From the NCBI RefSeq assembly GCF_000364165.2, contig NZ_CP097810.1, positions 248,001 through 312,000 on the forward strand: a stretch of 64,000 bases of DNA. Direction: 5' to 3'. The number at the start of each line of letters is the position of its first letter. The stretch's first letter is position 1. The translations under genes and the position numbers were made by a program. The notes under the pieces were generated by a model. The model made no database searches. It saw only the letters and a list, made by a program, of their open reading frames with translations, and was not told the DNA's origin. Positions 52,416-62,731 of this stretch are shown here, piece by piece. Source of the DNA: Clostridium sp. MD294 (lineage in GTDB: Bacteria; Bacillota; Clostridia; Lachnospirales; Anaerotignaceae).

Positions 52416-55400
52416 ATGTATGACAAAGTGTCTACTAACCTCAATTTTGTTGAGCGTGAAGTAGAAGTCCAAAAATTTTGGAAAGAAAATAACATTTTTG
52501 AAAAAAGCAATGCTTCCAGAGAGGGCTGCCCTGTTTTTACTTTTTATGATGGCCCTCCAACAGCAAACGGTAAGCCACATATTGGTCATATTATCACACG
52601 TGCTGTAAAAGACTTAATTCCTCGTTATAAAACAATGAAGGGATACAAAGTATTGAGAAAAGCAGGCTGGGACACACATGGTCTTCCTGTAGAATTAGAA
52701 GTTGAAAAATCTCTTAATATTAGTGGTAAACCACAAATTGAAGAATATGGTATTGAACCTTTTATTTCTAAATGTAAAGAAAGCGTTTGGAAATATGAAG
52801 GCGAATGGAGAGAAATGAGTGACCGTGTTGGCTTCTGGGCTGATATGGATAACCCTTATGTTACTTATCACAATGACTATATTGAGTCAGAATGGTGGGC
52901 TTTAAAACAAATTTGGGACAAAGGCCTTCTTTATAAAGGTCACAAAGTTGTACCTTACTGCCCTCGCTGTGGTACAGCACTTTCTAGCCACGAAGTTGCA
53001 CAAGGTTACAAAGATGTCAAAGAAACATCTTGTATTGCAAAATTTAAGGTAGAAGGCACAGAAAACGAATATTTCCTTGCTTGGACAACTACACCATGGA
53101 CATTACCTTCTAACGTTGCATTAACAGTAAATGCAAAAGATGAATATGCTAAAGTAAAATATAAAGACGAATATTTCATACTAGCATCTGCTCTTTTAGA
53201 TGATATATTAGGAGAAGGCAATTATGAAGTGGTAGAAACCAAAACAGGTAAAGAATTGGAATATATGAGATATGAGTCTTTATTTGAATTTATTCCTTCT
53301 GACCCTAAAGGATTTTATGTAACTTGTGATGACTATGTTACATTAACAGATGGTACTGGTATCGTTCACTCTGCTGGTGCATTTGGTGAAGACGATGCTC
53401 GTGTATGTCAAAAATATGACATTGTATTTCGTCAATATGTAGACAATCAAGGTTTTATGACACAAGAAACAGGCCCTTTTGCAGGTAAATTTGTAAAAGA
53501 TGCTGACCCTCTTGTATTGGATTATTTAAAACAAAGTGGTGCATTATTTGCTGCAATACCTTTTGAACACAACTATCCTTTCTGCTGGAGATGTGATACA
53601 CCATTGATTTATTATGCTAGAAGTACATGGTTTATCAAAATGACAGCATTAAGAGATAATTTAGTAGCAAATAATAGAACAATCAACTGGTATCCAGACA
53701 ACATTAAAGAAGGACGTTTTGGAAATTTCTTAGAAAATGTTATTGACTGGGGATTAAGCCGTGAAAGATACTGGGGTACACCACTTCCTATTTGGGAATG
53801 TGAATGTGGTCATAGGCATACAATAGGCAGTATTACAGAATTAAAAGAATTGTCACCAGATTGCCCTGAAGACATAGAATTACACAAACCTTTTATTGAT
53901 GCAGTACACATCACTTGTTCAAAATGTGGTAAACTTATGAAAAGAGTACCAGAAGTAATTGACTGTTGGTTTGACAGCGGAAGTATGCCTTTTGCACAAT
54001 TCCATTACCCATTTGAAAATAAAGAATTGTTTGATACAAACTTCCCTGCAGACTTTATCAGTGAAGCAGTTGACCAAACAAGAGGCTGGTTCTATACATT
54101 ACTTGCAGTAAGTACATTACTTTTTGACAAATCTTCTTTCAAAAACTGTATTGTATTAGGACACGTACAAGACAAAGACGGACAAAAAATGAGTAAGCAC
54201 AAAGGCAATGTTGTTGACCCTTGGGACGCATTAAATAAACAAGGTGCTGATGCTGTTCGTTGGTATTTCTATGCAAATAGTGCTCCTTGGTTACCTAGCC
54301 GTTATTATGAAGAAGCTGTAAACGAAATGCAAAGAAAATATATGGGTACTCTTTGGAACACATATGCTTTCTATGTACTTTATGCAGAAATTGACCAGTT
54401 CAATCCAACAAAATATAAATTAGAATATGATAAATTGTCTGCTATGGACAAATGGATACTTTCTAAATTGCAAACATTAAATAAGTTTGTTGACGAAAGC
54501 CTTGAAAGCTATAAAATTACAGAGCCAGCCAGAGCAATGGCAGAATTTGTTGACGATTTGAGCAACTGGTATGTCAGAAGAAGCAGAGAACGTTTCTGGG
54601 GAAAAGATATGCCTCAAGACAAAATCAATGCTTATATGACACTTTATACCGTTTTAGTAACTATGGCAAAATTAACAGCACCATTTACACCATTTATAGC
54701 AGAAGAAATTTACAACAATATTGTTAAAAATGTAGATGAAACTGCAAAAGAAAGTGTTCATTTATGCGATTGGCCAGAATATCATGCTGAATGGGTAGAT
54801 AAAGACTTAGAAAATAATATGGATTTGGTATTAAAAGTAGTTGTAGAAGGTCGTGCTGCAAGAAATGCTGCAAATATCAAAAACCGTCAGCCTATGTCTG
54901 TAATGTATGTAAAAGCTGAACAGGAACTATCTGAAGACTATCAAGCAATTATTAAAGAAGAACTTAATATCAAAACTGTAACATTTACACAAGATGTAGA
55001 AGGCTTTACCACATATACATTTAAGCCACAGCTTAGAACATTAGGTAAAAAATATGGCAAACTTGTTCCAAAAATTGGAGAAGCATTAAAGGCAGTAGAT
55101 GGTACTGCATTTATGGACACACTAAAAGCAGATGGTAAGGCAACACTTACTATTGATAATGAGCAAGTTATATTAGAACAAGATGATGTATTAGTAGATA
55201 CAGCACAAAAAGATGGTTTTGTTACTTCCAAAAACAATGATGTTACTGTAGTAATTGATACTAACTTAACACCAGAACTTATTGAAGAAGGTTTTGTAAG
55301 AGAAATTACAAGTAAAATACAAACAATGAGAAAAGAAGCAAACTTTGAAGTAATGGATAAAATCAAAGTATATCATGATGGTAGTGCAAAAGTTGCTGAA

Positions 55401-55529
55401 GTTATAGCAAATAATGACATCAAAACAGATGTACTTGCACAAGAAATTATTTCTGGTAAAGGTGGTACTCATGTAAAAGAATGGAATATCAATGGTGAAA
55501 AAGTAACACTTGGTGTTGAAAAAATATAA
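52416..55529 (+). CDS. ileS: Isoleucyl-tRNA synthetase, IleS2-like
   Basis: IleRS charges tRNA-Ile. This protein is 1037 residues. HIGH is at residues 55-58 (GKPHIGHI), GWDTHGLPVELEVEK follows near 77-91, and KMSKHKGNV is the KMSKS loop near 598. The CP1 editing region (AWTTTPWTLPSNVAL) is complete. The C-terminal 150 residues match the extension of the type 2 (eukaryote-like) group rather than the zinc-finger tail of type 1. Type 2 enzymes often resist mupirocin. The ATG at 52416 has an AAAGGAGG site; the frame before it lacks one. It is controlled by an upstream T-box. Confidence 0.93.
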   Translation: MYDKVSTNLNFVEREVEVQKFWKENNIFEKSNASREGCPVFTFYDGPPTANGKPHIGHIITRAVKDLIPRYKTMKGYKVLRKAGWDTHGLPVELEVEKSLNISGKPQIEEYGIEPFISKCKESVWKYEGEWREMSDRVGFWADMDNPYVTYHNDYIESEWWALKQIWDKGLLYKGHKVVPYCPRCGTALSSHEVAQGYKDVKETSCIAKFKVEGTENEYFLAWTTTPWTLPSNVALTVNAKDEYAKVKYKDEYFILASALLDDILGEGNYEVVETKTGKELEYMRYESLFEFIPSDPKGFYVTCDDYVTLTDGTGIVHSAGAFGEDDARVCQKYDIVFRQYVDNQGFMTQETGPFAGKFVKDADPLVLDYLKQSGALFAAIPFEHNYPFCWRCDTPLIYYARSTWFIKMTALRDNLVANNRTINWYPDNIKEGRFGNFLENVIDWGLSRERYWGTPLPIWECECGHRHTIGSITELKELSPDCPEDIELHKPFIDAVHITCSKCGKLMKRVPEVIDCWFDSGSMPFAQFHYPFENKELFDTNFPADFISEAVDQTRGWFYTLLAVSTLLFDKSSFKNCIVLGHVQDKDGQKMSKHKGNVVDPWDALNKQGADAVRWYFYANSAPWLPSRYYEEAVNEMQRKYMGTLWNTYAFYVLYAEIDQFNPTKYKLEYDKLSAMDKWILSKLQTLNKFVDESLESYKITEPARAMAEFVDDLSNWYVRRSRERFWGKDMPQDKINAYMTLYTVLVTMAKLTAPFTPFIAEEIYNNIVKNVDETAKESVHLCDWPEYHAEWVDKDLENNMDLVLKVVVEGRAARNAANIKNRQPMSVMYVKAEQELSEDYQAIIKEELNIKTVTFTQDVEGFTTYTFKPQLRTLGKKYGKLVPKIGEALKAVDGTAFMDTLKADGKATLTIDNEQVILEQDDVLVDTAQKDGFVTSKNNDVTVVIDTNLTPELIEEGFVREITSKIQTMRKEANFEVMDKIKVYHDGSAKVAEVIANNDIKTDVLAQEIISGKGGTHVKEWNINGEKVTLGVEKI

Positions 55530-55530
55530 T

Positions 55531-55567
55531 AAAAAAGCCTTGAGCAAATGCTCAAGGCTTTTTTTAT
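55531..55567 (+). terminator. Terminator after ileS
   Basis: AAGCCTTGAGC (55535-55545) pairs with GCTCAAGGCTT (55550-55560), followed by a T run. Confidence 0.9.
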
Positions 55568-55568
55568 T

Positions 55569-56075
55569 TTATTCATTTAAAAGTTGTTTTCTATATTGTT
55601 GGTATTCTTCTGTAGACTCTTTTATTTCTTCATAATCTTCTTTTTTCAATTTTCTTATAATTTTTGCTGGTACACCATATGCTATATGTCCTTCTGGTAC
55701 AATCATATTCTGTGGTACTATAGCACCTGCACCTATAATACAATTTTTTTCTATAACGACACCATTCTGTACAATTGCTCCCATACCAATAATACAATCA
55801 TCTGCTATAGTACAACCATGTACAATAGCATTATGTCCTATTGTTACATTTTTTCCAATATTGACATCTATGCCAATTTCTGTATGAATACAACTATTTT
55901 CTTGTATATTTGTATTATCTCCTATACTTACCTTATTGTCTTCTCCTCTTATCACTACATTAGGATATACAATACAATTCTCACCCATCTCTATATTACC
56001 TAACAAAACTGCTTGTGGAAAGATATAACTATCTTTTCCTACAATAGGCGTATATTGTTTATACTTTTTTATCAT
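55569..56075 (-). CDS. Gamma carbonic anhydrase family protein (hexapeptide repeat)
   Basis: This 168-residue protein is a left-handed beta-helix of hexapeptide repeats of the YrdA/PaaY/CaiE group. The three metal-binding His positions of gamma carbonic anhydrases are kept: His64 (SCIHTE), His81 (IGHN) and His86 (IVHG). NVVIRGEDNKVSIGDNTNIQ near 40-60 is typical. The C-terminus is a long charged helix. Activity as carbonic anhydrase is not certain for this branch. The ATG at 56075 is used; the GTG three codons upstream overlaps the AAAGGTG site. Confidence 0.9.
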   Translation of the reverse strand: MIKKYKQYTPIVGKDSYIFPQAVLLGNIEMGENCIVYPNVVIRGEDNKVSIGDNTNIQENSCIHTEIGIDVNIGKNVTIGHNAIVHGCTIADDCIIGMGAIVQNGVVIEKNCIIGAGAIVPQNMIVPEGHIAYGVPAKIIRKLKKEDYEEIKESTEEYQQYRKQLLNE

Positions 56076-56102
56076 ATATTTCACCTTTTTGTATATTCCA
56101 TT

Positions 56103-57884
56103 TTAATATTTATCAAAATTTTCTTCTACAGTAATATGGCTGTTATCATAGTTTGGTTTAAAATTACTACTATCATCATAATAAGTATTATTGTTGATGT
56201 TAATATTGTCGTAACTTTCTGTATTCATTTCCTGTTCTGTTAATTTGAATTTAGAAATTAAATCTCTTAATGTTTGTGCTTGTGCAGAAAGTTCTTGGCT
56301 AGATGCAGCATTCTCTTCTGCTGTTGCTGTATTGGTGTGTACTACACTGGAAACTTGACTAATTCCTTCTGTTACTTGTGCAATAGCTTCTGCTTGCCAT
56401 GCAAAATCAGATGCAATTTTATCTACCACTGCTGCAATACTTTTTGAACCTTCTACTACAGAAGAAAGTAAATTTGCTGTTTCTCCTGCAATTTCTGTAC
56501 CATTTTTTACTGCTTTAATAGAAGTTTCAATCAATGTTGTAGTATTCTTTGCTGCTTCTGCACTTTTACTTGCTAAACTACGCACTTCATCAGCAACTAC
56601 TGCAAAACCTTTTCCTGCTGTACCCGCTCTTGCTGCTTCTACTGCTGCATTCAATGCTAATATATTCGTTTGGAATGCAATATCTTCTATTGTCTTAATA
56701 ATTTTACTGATTTCGCTAGAACTAGCATTAATGTTTTCCATAGCACTAATCATATTTTTCATTTGGTCATTACAGTTTAATATTACTGTTGTAACATCTG
56801 TTACCTGTCCATTTGCTACTTTTGTACTCTTTTCATTTGTTTCTACATGGTTACGAATATCTTCTGTTGTTGCAACTAATTCTTCTACAGAACTCGCTTG
56901 CTCTGTGGCACCTTGTGAAAGTATCTGTGCACCAGTTGATACTTTTTCTGACTCATTTGCAACTAACATACCTGCTTTTTGTATATTTTTTACTATATTA
57001 GACAAAACACCTTGAAATTCTATTATAGAATTTTGAATTTCCTTAAATTCTCCTCTAAATTCATATTCTGATACAACATTCAAGTGTCCTTCTGCCATCA
57101 TCTCCATAGAATATCTTATTTCTTTTACATAATTTTTAAGTTCTTTTACTGAAAAATTTAACGTATCTGCCAATATTCCAATTTCGTTATTAGATGTATA
57201 AGGTATTTCAAAATCTAATCTTCCTTCTGATAGTTTTTTACTAGCATCTGTAATAATTAAAATAGGATTTACAATACTTTTTATGTTATATCTAAATAGT
57301 ATTAATACTGTTATAAATACAAGTAATATTACTACTACTGTACACATTGTAGAAAAATTTGCCAATCTTGTAATACTGTCTTCACTTTCTTGTAGTATTT
57401 CATTTATAATTTCAATAATTTCATTCATTTGACTAGAAAGTCCTAAAACATACTGTTTTGTTTGGTCTGTATAAATTTCTTTTGCTTTTTCATAATCTGT
57501 ATCTTTTATAGATAATATTTCTACTGCAGAAGTATGTATTTTTTCATGTATATTTTTTAAACTCTCTAATTTTGATGAAACATTTTCTGGCCAATTTGTA
57601 CGATCTGTATCATAAAGTAATTTTCCTAAACCACAAGTTTTACAATCTAAACTGCCAGTAAATTCATCTCCAAAATTTAAAGAAGAATCTAAACTCTCCA
57701 ACCACTGAAAATGGGCTGTTTGTGCTGTTAAAACGGCATTATTTAATGTAATAATTATTTGTTCTCTTTCACTTGATTTTTTTACTTTTTCAAAACATCC
57801 AACAGTAACTGTTCCACTTATAATTACAGCTATCAAAATAATAAATACACGTAAAAAAATGGAACGTTTAATTGACTTATTCAA
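56103..57884 (-). CDS. Methyl-accepting chemotaxis protein with outer CZB-like domain, copy 2
   Basis: This 593-residue receptor has membrane segments near residues 11-30 and 178-198, a HAMP region and a complete signalling domain ([20 protein letters not shown] near 400). The outer loop keeps the CZB-like ligands in order: His58 (AHFQW), Cys84 (CGLGKL, with Cys81 near), His113 and His117 (IHEKIH). The start is TTG at 57884 with AAAGAGG at nine bases. The plan is the same as the receptor at 41478 but the sequences differ widely outside these motifs, so the two likely sense related signals. Its outward location is inferred from topology. Confidence 0.85.
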   Translation of the reverse strand: MNKSIKRSIFLRVFIILIAVIISGTVTVGCFEKVKKSSEREQIIITLNNAVLTAQTAHFQWLESLDSSLNFGDEFTGSLDCKTCGLGKLLYDTDRTNWPENVSSKLESLKNIHEKIHTSAVEILSIKDTDYEKAKEIYTDQTKQYVLGLSSQMNEIIEIINEILQESEDSITRLANFSTMCTVVVILLVFITVLILFRYNIKSIVNPILIITDASKKLSEGRLDFEIPYTSNNEIGILADTLNFSVKELKNYVKEIRYSMEMMAEGHLNVVSEYEFRGEFKEIQNSIIEFQGVLSNIVKNIQKAGMLVANESEKVSTGAQILSQGATEQASSVEELVATTEDIRNHVETNEKSTKVANGQVTDVTTVILNCNDQMKNMISAMENINASSSEISKIIKTIEDIAFQTNILALNAAVEAARAGTAGKGFAVVADEVRSLASKSAEAAKNTTTLIETSIKAVKNGTEIAGETANLLSSVVEGSKSIAAVVDKIASDFAWQAEAIAQVTEGISQVSSVVHTNTATAEENAASSQELSAQAQTLRDLISKFKLTEQEMNTESYDNININNNTYYDDSSNFKPNYDNSHITVEENFDKY

Positions 57885-58017
57885 GATATATAACCTCTTT
57901 TCTTTTGATTATTTTTTATTGTTAAAAGCCATTATGACATATAAAAAAAGAAAACGAAATATTCATACTACATTATATGAACTATTAAATACTATATTCA
58001 CAGCTTTTTACTATGAA

Positions 58018-58050
58018 ATAAAAAACTGCTGATAATTCAGCAGTTTTTTA
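58018..58050 (-). terminator. Terminator after DUF6612 lipoprotein copy 2
   Basis: AAAAACTGCTGA (58021-58032) pairs with TCAGCAGTTTTT (58037-58048), giving A and T runs in either direction. Confidence 0.85.
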
Positions 58051-58056
58051 TTACCT

Positions 58057-58962
58057 TTATTGCATTTGTATAGCATTTTTTGCTTCTTCTGGAATTTCAA
58101 AATCTGCTGCATTATTGAAGTTTTTATTTGTCATAGAAATTTTCATAGTATCAACAGTAAATGGAATAGATAAATCTTGTTGTTCTTGCTGGCTAATTGC
58201 TATCACTTTATCCATTAAACCCTGCATCATAGTTGTCATATCCATTTCATATTTTACAGGATATTGTTCTGCATTTATCCATATACTCATTTTAATATCT
58301 GGTAAATCTTCATAAAGAGTTGATGCGTCTAAGTCTGTACCAGCAAACATAGGTTCTAAATCATCTAATGCACCTGATGCTTTTAATACTTCACTTATTT
58401 GACTTCCTGTAATCACACCATCATATTTTGTTGCATCTTCACCATTTACTTGCTCTGTTGCTACTTCTGTAACATTTGTAGAACTATCTAAATATGTAGA
58501 CAAATTTTCCTTTGTATTATACTGTGCTAATTGCTCTTCTGACACAACTTGTTTATACCATGTATCCATCATATTTATATACATTGTCATATTACCATCT
58601 GTTTCGTCAGCATAAAATTGCATCATTTGAGTTCCACCTAATTGCTCTCCCATATCTATAGCCATATCCATTTTTAATTTCATAGGTTCTGTAAAAGAAA
58701 TCATATCCATATTTGTTTTCATATTTACAGTTTGCCCCTCTGCTGTCATAACCATATCCATAGTCATATTGGACTCTACACTTGTTGCTTCCTGCATTTT
58801 TTCTTCTGCCGCTTTTACAATTTCTTCAGGTGTAAGTGCTGCACTTTCTTGTTGTGAAACTTCCCCTCCTTCATTATCACCATTACCACCACTACAAGCA
58901 GCCATAGAACACATCATAACTATTGCCATAGCGAAATAAATCAATTTGTTATAAAACTTCAT
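58057..58962 (-). CDS. DUF6612-like lipoprotein, copy 2
   Basis: This 301-residue lipoprotein has a signal peptide with lipobox SMAAC at about residue 23, then a Gly/Asn-rich linker. It shares TPEEIVKAAEEKMQEATSVE and the C-terminal end NFNNAADFEIPEEAKNAIQM with the gene at 59117, and more weakly with 29316. The inner part is Met-rich (MTMDMVMTAEGQTVNMKTNM), which is unusual. The fold is probably a lipid- or ligand-binding beta structure at the membrane face. Function unknown. AGGAG precedes the ATG. Confidence 0.75.
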   Translation of the reverse strand: MKFYNKLIYFAMAIVMMCSMAACSGGNGDNEGGEVSQQESAALTPEEIVKAAEEKMQEATSVESNMTMDMVMTAEGQTVNMKTNMDMISFTEPMKLKMDMAIDMGEQLGGTQMMQFYADETDGNMTMYINMMDTWYKQVVSEEQLAQYNTKENLSTYLDSSTNVTEVATEQVNGEDATKYDGVITGSQISEVLKASGALDDLEPMFAGTDLDASTLYEDLPDIKMSIWINAEQYPVKYEMDMTTMMQGLMDKVIAISQQEQQDLSIPFTVDTMKISMTNKNFNNAADFEIPEEAKNAIQMQ

Positions 58963-59116
58963 TTTTACTCCTCCCTATTATTTTTTTCATACTATTTTTA
59001 TGCTTCATTTTAACACATTAAACCTTATTTTGTCAGCATTATTTTTAAATTTAATATAAAATATGTAAAAAAATTTTTATAAAAGCAAATAATTTTTTGT
59101 TAATAAAATATATCTT

Positions 59117-59962
59117 TTACTTTTGTTTTGCTTCTTTTGCTTGTTGTGGTATTTCAAAGTCTTTAGCATTATTAATGTTTTGATATGTGATTGTCATTGT
59201 CATAGTATCAATGGTCATATCATTAAATATTTCATATTCTGATGAAATATTTTGTCTTGAAATATCCCATACTGTTTGCATCATATTTTTTAAATCTATT
59301 TCAAATTTAACAGGATAGCCTTGTTCATCAATGTATATAAAAACAGGAACATCTCCTATTTGCTCATACAATTGTTGTTCTGTCATATCTGTATTGATGA
59401 TAGCACCCTCTAGCATTTCGCCATCGCCTATTTTTTTAATATCTTCTCCTACAATCATACCACTATATTTTGTGGTATTTTTGTTATTTACCTGTTCTGT
59501 AGCTACATTTTCTAATTTTGTTACAGCACCTAAATACTGTGTTACGTCTCCCTCTGAAAGAAATCCTTGTAATTCTTCTTCAGTAAGTGTTCTTTGATAC
59601 CAGCGTCCTTCAGTATTACTATACAATTTAGCACTACCTTCTGTTTTATCAATATACATTTCTATTGTTTGTATTTCCTGTCTATTTTCCATTATCGTTT
59701 CTATTTTTGTTTTTATAGGATTTCGAAATGAAATAGTATTAACAATCATTTTAGAACTATCGCTTTCTTCACCCATACTCATTTGTTCATCAATAACCGT
59801 TTCGCTCTCAAAACTGTCTACTTGTTCCATTTTTTGTACTGCTGCCTTTATTACTTCTTCTGGTGTTGCATTTGACATTTCTTGTTTACTACAAGCTGTT
59901 GCAGAAAATACCATACATACTATTAGTGATATTTCCATTACATTTTTTAAAAATTTCTTCAT
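59117..59962 (-). CDS. DUF6612-like lipoprotein, copy 3
   Basis: This 281-residue lipoprotein has a signal peptide ending in SATAC (Cys about residue 24). It shares ATPEEVIKAAVQKMEQVDSF and the end NINNAKDFEIPQQAKEAKQK with its neighbour at 58057, so the pair came from tandem duplication. The middle part (TKLENVATEQVNNKNTTKYS) is also conserved between them. It is transcribed in the same direction, 154 nt upstream of the 58057 gene, without a clear terminator between. The role is unknown. Confidence 0.75.
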   Translation of the reverse strand: MKKFLKNVMEISLIVCMVFSATACSKQEMSNATPEEVIKAAVQKMEQVDSFESETVIDEQMSMGEESDSSKMIVNTISFRNPIKTKIETIMENRQEIQTIEMYIDKTEGSAKLYSNTEGRWYQRTLTEEELQGFLSEGDVTQYLGAVTKLENVATEQVNNKNTTKYSGMIVGEDIKKIGDGEMLEGAIINTDMTEQQLYEQIGDVPVFIYIDEQGYPVKFEIDLKNMMQTVWDISRQNISSEYEIFNDMTIDTMTMTITYQNINNAKDFEIPQQAKEAKQK

Positions 59963-60057
59963 GAATTATCCCTCCTATTTTTTAATTACTATTTTAATAT
60001 TCTATCATACTATAAAGTATATTACTAGTGTGATATTGTAATTTTTGTCCCAACATA

Positions 60058-60088
60058 GAAAAAGCTGTCGAGTAATCGACAGCTTTGT
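60058..60088 (-). terminator. Terminator after glgP
   Basis: AAAGCTGTCGA (60061-60071) pairs with TCGACAGCTTT (60076-60086), flanked by A residues that become a U run on the minus strand. Confidence 0.85.
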
Positions 60089-60099
60089 TTATCTATTCA

Positions 60100-62553
60100 T
60101 TATAATTCAATTTCTAACGGTTTTAAATTCCATATTTCATCTGCATATTGTTGTATTGTTCTATCACTAGAAAATTTACCACTCTTTGCCACATTAATAA
60201 TTGCTTTTTTCGCCCATTCTGATTGATTTTTATATGCTTTATCTACTTCCTGTTGTGCTCTTGCATAATCAGCATAGTCTTCTAATATAAAATATTCATC
60301 TGGTCTATTGCCACAGCCATTTAACAAAGAGTCATACAGTTCACGGAATAAATCTGGGTTGCTGTCAAATGTACCATCAATTAATTTTGTTAATATCATA
60401 CGTACATCTTGATTGATATTATATATTGCCCATGGGTCATAAGAACCATCTTTATATTTTGCAATCACTTCATCTGCTGACATACCAAATACAAATATAT
60501 TCTCTTTTCCTACTTCTTCATAAATTTCTACATTTGCTCCGTCCATTGTACCTATTGTCAATGCACCATTGAGCATAAATTTCATGTTACCTGTACCAGA
60601 TGCTTCTTTACTTGCTGTAGAAATTTGCTCACTAACATCTGCTGCTGGTATCAATTTTTCAGCAAGAGATACTCTATAGTTTTCCATAAATACTACTTTA
60701 ATTTTGCCTTTAATAGAAGTATCATTGTTTATTACATCTGCTACACTGTTAATAAATTTGATAATTAATTTTGCTCTGTGATAGCCTGCCGCTGATTTTG
60801 CACCAAATATAAATGTTCTTGGTGTAATATCTAGTCCTGGATTTACTTTTAATTGATTATACAATCCAATGACATGGAATATATTTAAAAGTTGTCTTTT
60901 ATATTCATGTAAACGTTTTACTTGTATATCAAATATAGAGTCTGGATTGATTTCAATTCCTTTATGGTCTTTAATATATTTTGCAAGTGCAATTTTATTT
61001 TCTTTCTTAATTGCCATAAATTCTTTTTGGAATTTTTTGTCTTCCGCATAAGGAAGTAATTTTTCCAATTTCGATAAATCTGTTATCCAGTCATTACCTA
61101 TTTTTTCTGTAATTAAATCAGCTAATTTTTTATTTGCATGACCCAACCATCTTCTTTGTGTAATACCATTTGTTTTATTATTAAATTTTTCAGGATAAAT
61201 ATCATAGAAATTTTTTAATTCCTGTTTTTTCAATATTTCTGTATGCAATGCTGCAACACCATTTACAGAATGGCTTCCTACTATTGCAAGGTATGCCATT
61301 CTAATTTGACCATCTGCTATAATTGCCATATCTCTTATTTTTTGAGGGTCATTTCCAAAACGCTCTATCAATGCTGCACAATATCTCTTATTGATTTCTT
61401 CTACAATTTGATAAATACGTGGCAGCAAACGGCTAAATAATTCTATTGGCCATTTTTCTAATGCTTCTGACATAATTGTATGATTTGTATAGGCACAAAT
61501 TTTTCTTGTCATAGCCCACGCTTCGTCCCATGATACATCATTATCATCTACTAATACACGCATTAACTCTGCAACTGCAACTGCTGGGTGTGTATCGTTT
61601 AATTGGAATGCAATTTTTTCTGGTAATTTACTAAAATCTTTATGGTCTTCTTTATACTTATTAATTGCTCTTTGCACTGTTGCAGAAATAAAGAAATATT
61701 GTTGTTTTAAACGAAGTTCTTTTCCTGAATAATGTTCATCTGCTGGATACAATACTTCTGTTAATGTAGTAGCAAGATTTTGTTCTGCCAATGCTTTTTG
61801 ATAATCTCCTTGATTAAAAGAACGTAAATCTAATTCATTCTTTGGTTTTGCGTCCCATAAGCGTAATGTATTTACTGTATTATTGCCATATCCTAATACT
61901 GGATAATCATATGGTACTGCTATAACAGATTGATAGCCTTCTTGTACAAATCTATAATTACCATCACCTTTTTCTACTGCTCTAACATAACCACCAAATT
62001 TTACTTCTACAGCATATTCATTTCTTCTAATAGACCATGGGTCACCATGTTCTAACCAGTTGTCAGGTACTTCCACTTGATAACCGTTTTCAATTCTCTG
62101 TTCAAATATGCCATAATGATAACGAATACCACAACCATAGGCTGGAAGATGTAGTGTAGAAAGAGAGTCCAAAAAGCACGCTGCTAAACGTCCTAAACCA
62201 CCATTTCCTAATCCTGGGTCTGGTTCCATATCTTCAATTAAATTATAATCAATTCCTAATTCGTCAAATGCTTCTTTAATTTCATCATGCATCATTAAAT
62301 TCATTACAGCATTTCCTAAAAAACGTCCCATCAAAAATTCCATAGAAAGATAATATACTATTTTAACACCTTTCTTTTTATATTCATCGTGCGTTTTTAT
62401 CCATTTATCCGTAATAATATCTTTTATAGCAAAAACTGCAGCTTGATAGATTTCTTGTGGAGTAGCGTCTTCCATTTTTTTTCTATAAAGACTTTTTACA
62501 TTGCTAATAATTTCTTGTTTGATTTCCTCTTTACTTAAATTTGTGTAACTCAT
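60100..62553 (-). CDS. glgP: Glycogen/starch/alpha-glucan phosphorylase
   Basis: This enzyme releases glucose 1-phosphate from the ends of alpha-glucan chains. It has 817 residues, full length for the GT35 family. The PLP-binding Lys lies in EASGTGNMKFMLNGALTIGT near residue 660, and YYLSMEFLMGRFLGNAVMNL near 65, GLGNGGLGRLAACFLDS near 115 and NDTHPAVAVAELMRVLVD near 320 are all family motifs. It stands alone on the minus strand with its own terminator, away from other glycogen genes, so it serves either stored glycogen or imported maltodextrins. An AGGTC-rich weak site precedes the ATG. Confidence 0.96.
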   Translation of the reverse strand: MSYTNLSKEEIKQEIISNVKSLYRKKMEDATPQEIYQAAVFAIKDIITDKWIKTHDEYKKKGVKIVYYLSMEFLMGRFLGNAVMNLMMHDEIKEAFDELGIDYNLIEDMEPDPGLGNGGLGRLAACFLDSLSTLHLPAYGCGIRYHYGIFEQRIENGYQVEVPDNWLEHGDPWSIRRNEYAVEVKFGGYVRAVEKGDGNYRFVQEGYQSVIAVPYDYPVLGYGNNTVNTLRLWDAKPKNELDLRSFNQGDYQKALAEQNLATTLTEVLYPADEHYSGKELRLKQQYFFISATVQRAINKYKEDHKDFSKLPEKIAFQLNDTHPAVAVAELMRVLVDDNDVSWDEAWAMTRKICAYTNHTIMSEALEKWPIELFSRLLPRIYQIVEEINKRYCAALIERFGNDPQKIRDMAIIADGQIRMAYLAIVGSHSVNGVAALHTEILKKQELKNFYDIYPEKFNNKTNGITQRRWLGHANKKLADLITEKIGNDWITDLSKLEKLLPYAEDKKFQKEFMAIKKENKIALAKYIKDHKGIEINPDSIFDIQVKRLHEYKRQLLNIFHVIGLYNQLKVNPGLDITPRTFIFGAKSAAGYHRAKLIIKFINSVADVINNDTSIKGKIKVVFMENYRVSLAEKLIPAADVSEQISTASKEASGTGNMKFMLNGALTIGTMDGANVEIYEEVGKENIFVFGMSADEVIAKYKDGSYDPWAIYNINQDVRMILTKLIDGTFDSNPDLFRELYDSLLNGCGNRPDEYFILEDYADYARAQQEVDKAYKNQSEWAKKAIINVAKSGKFSSDRTIQQYADEIWNLKPLEIEL

Positions 62554-62731
62554 CTCTGACCTCCCATATCATAAACACCTTCATAGTAAAATATACTACC
62601 ATTTCTACTATAACAGATGTTCTGTAACATTGCAAATATCTAATAACAAATATTTACATTATCAACAGAAACTTTATTTTTATTTTCCATATTTTTACTT
62701 TTATACTGTTTATTTTGTTCATATTACAATG

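Noticed and set aside
55584-56003. A 139-residue plus-strand frame opposite the gamma carbonic anhydrase gene
   Set aside because: It is an antisense shadow of the hexapeptide repeats: the repeats give regular open frames on both strands.
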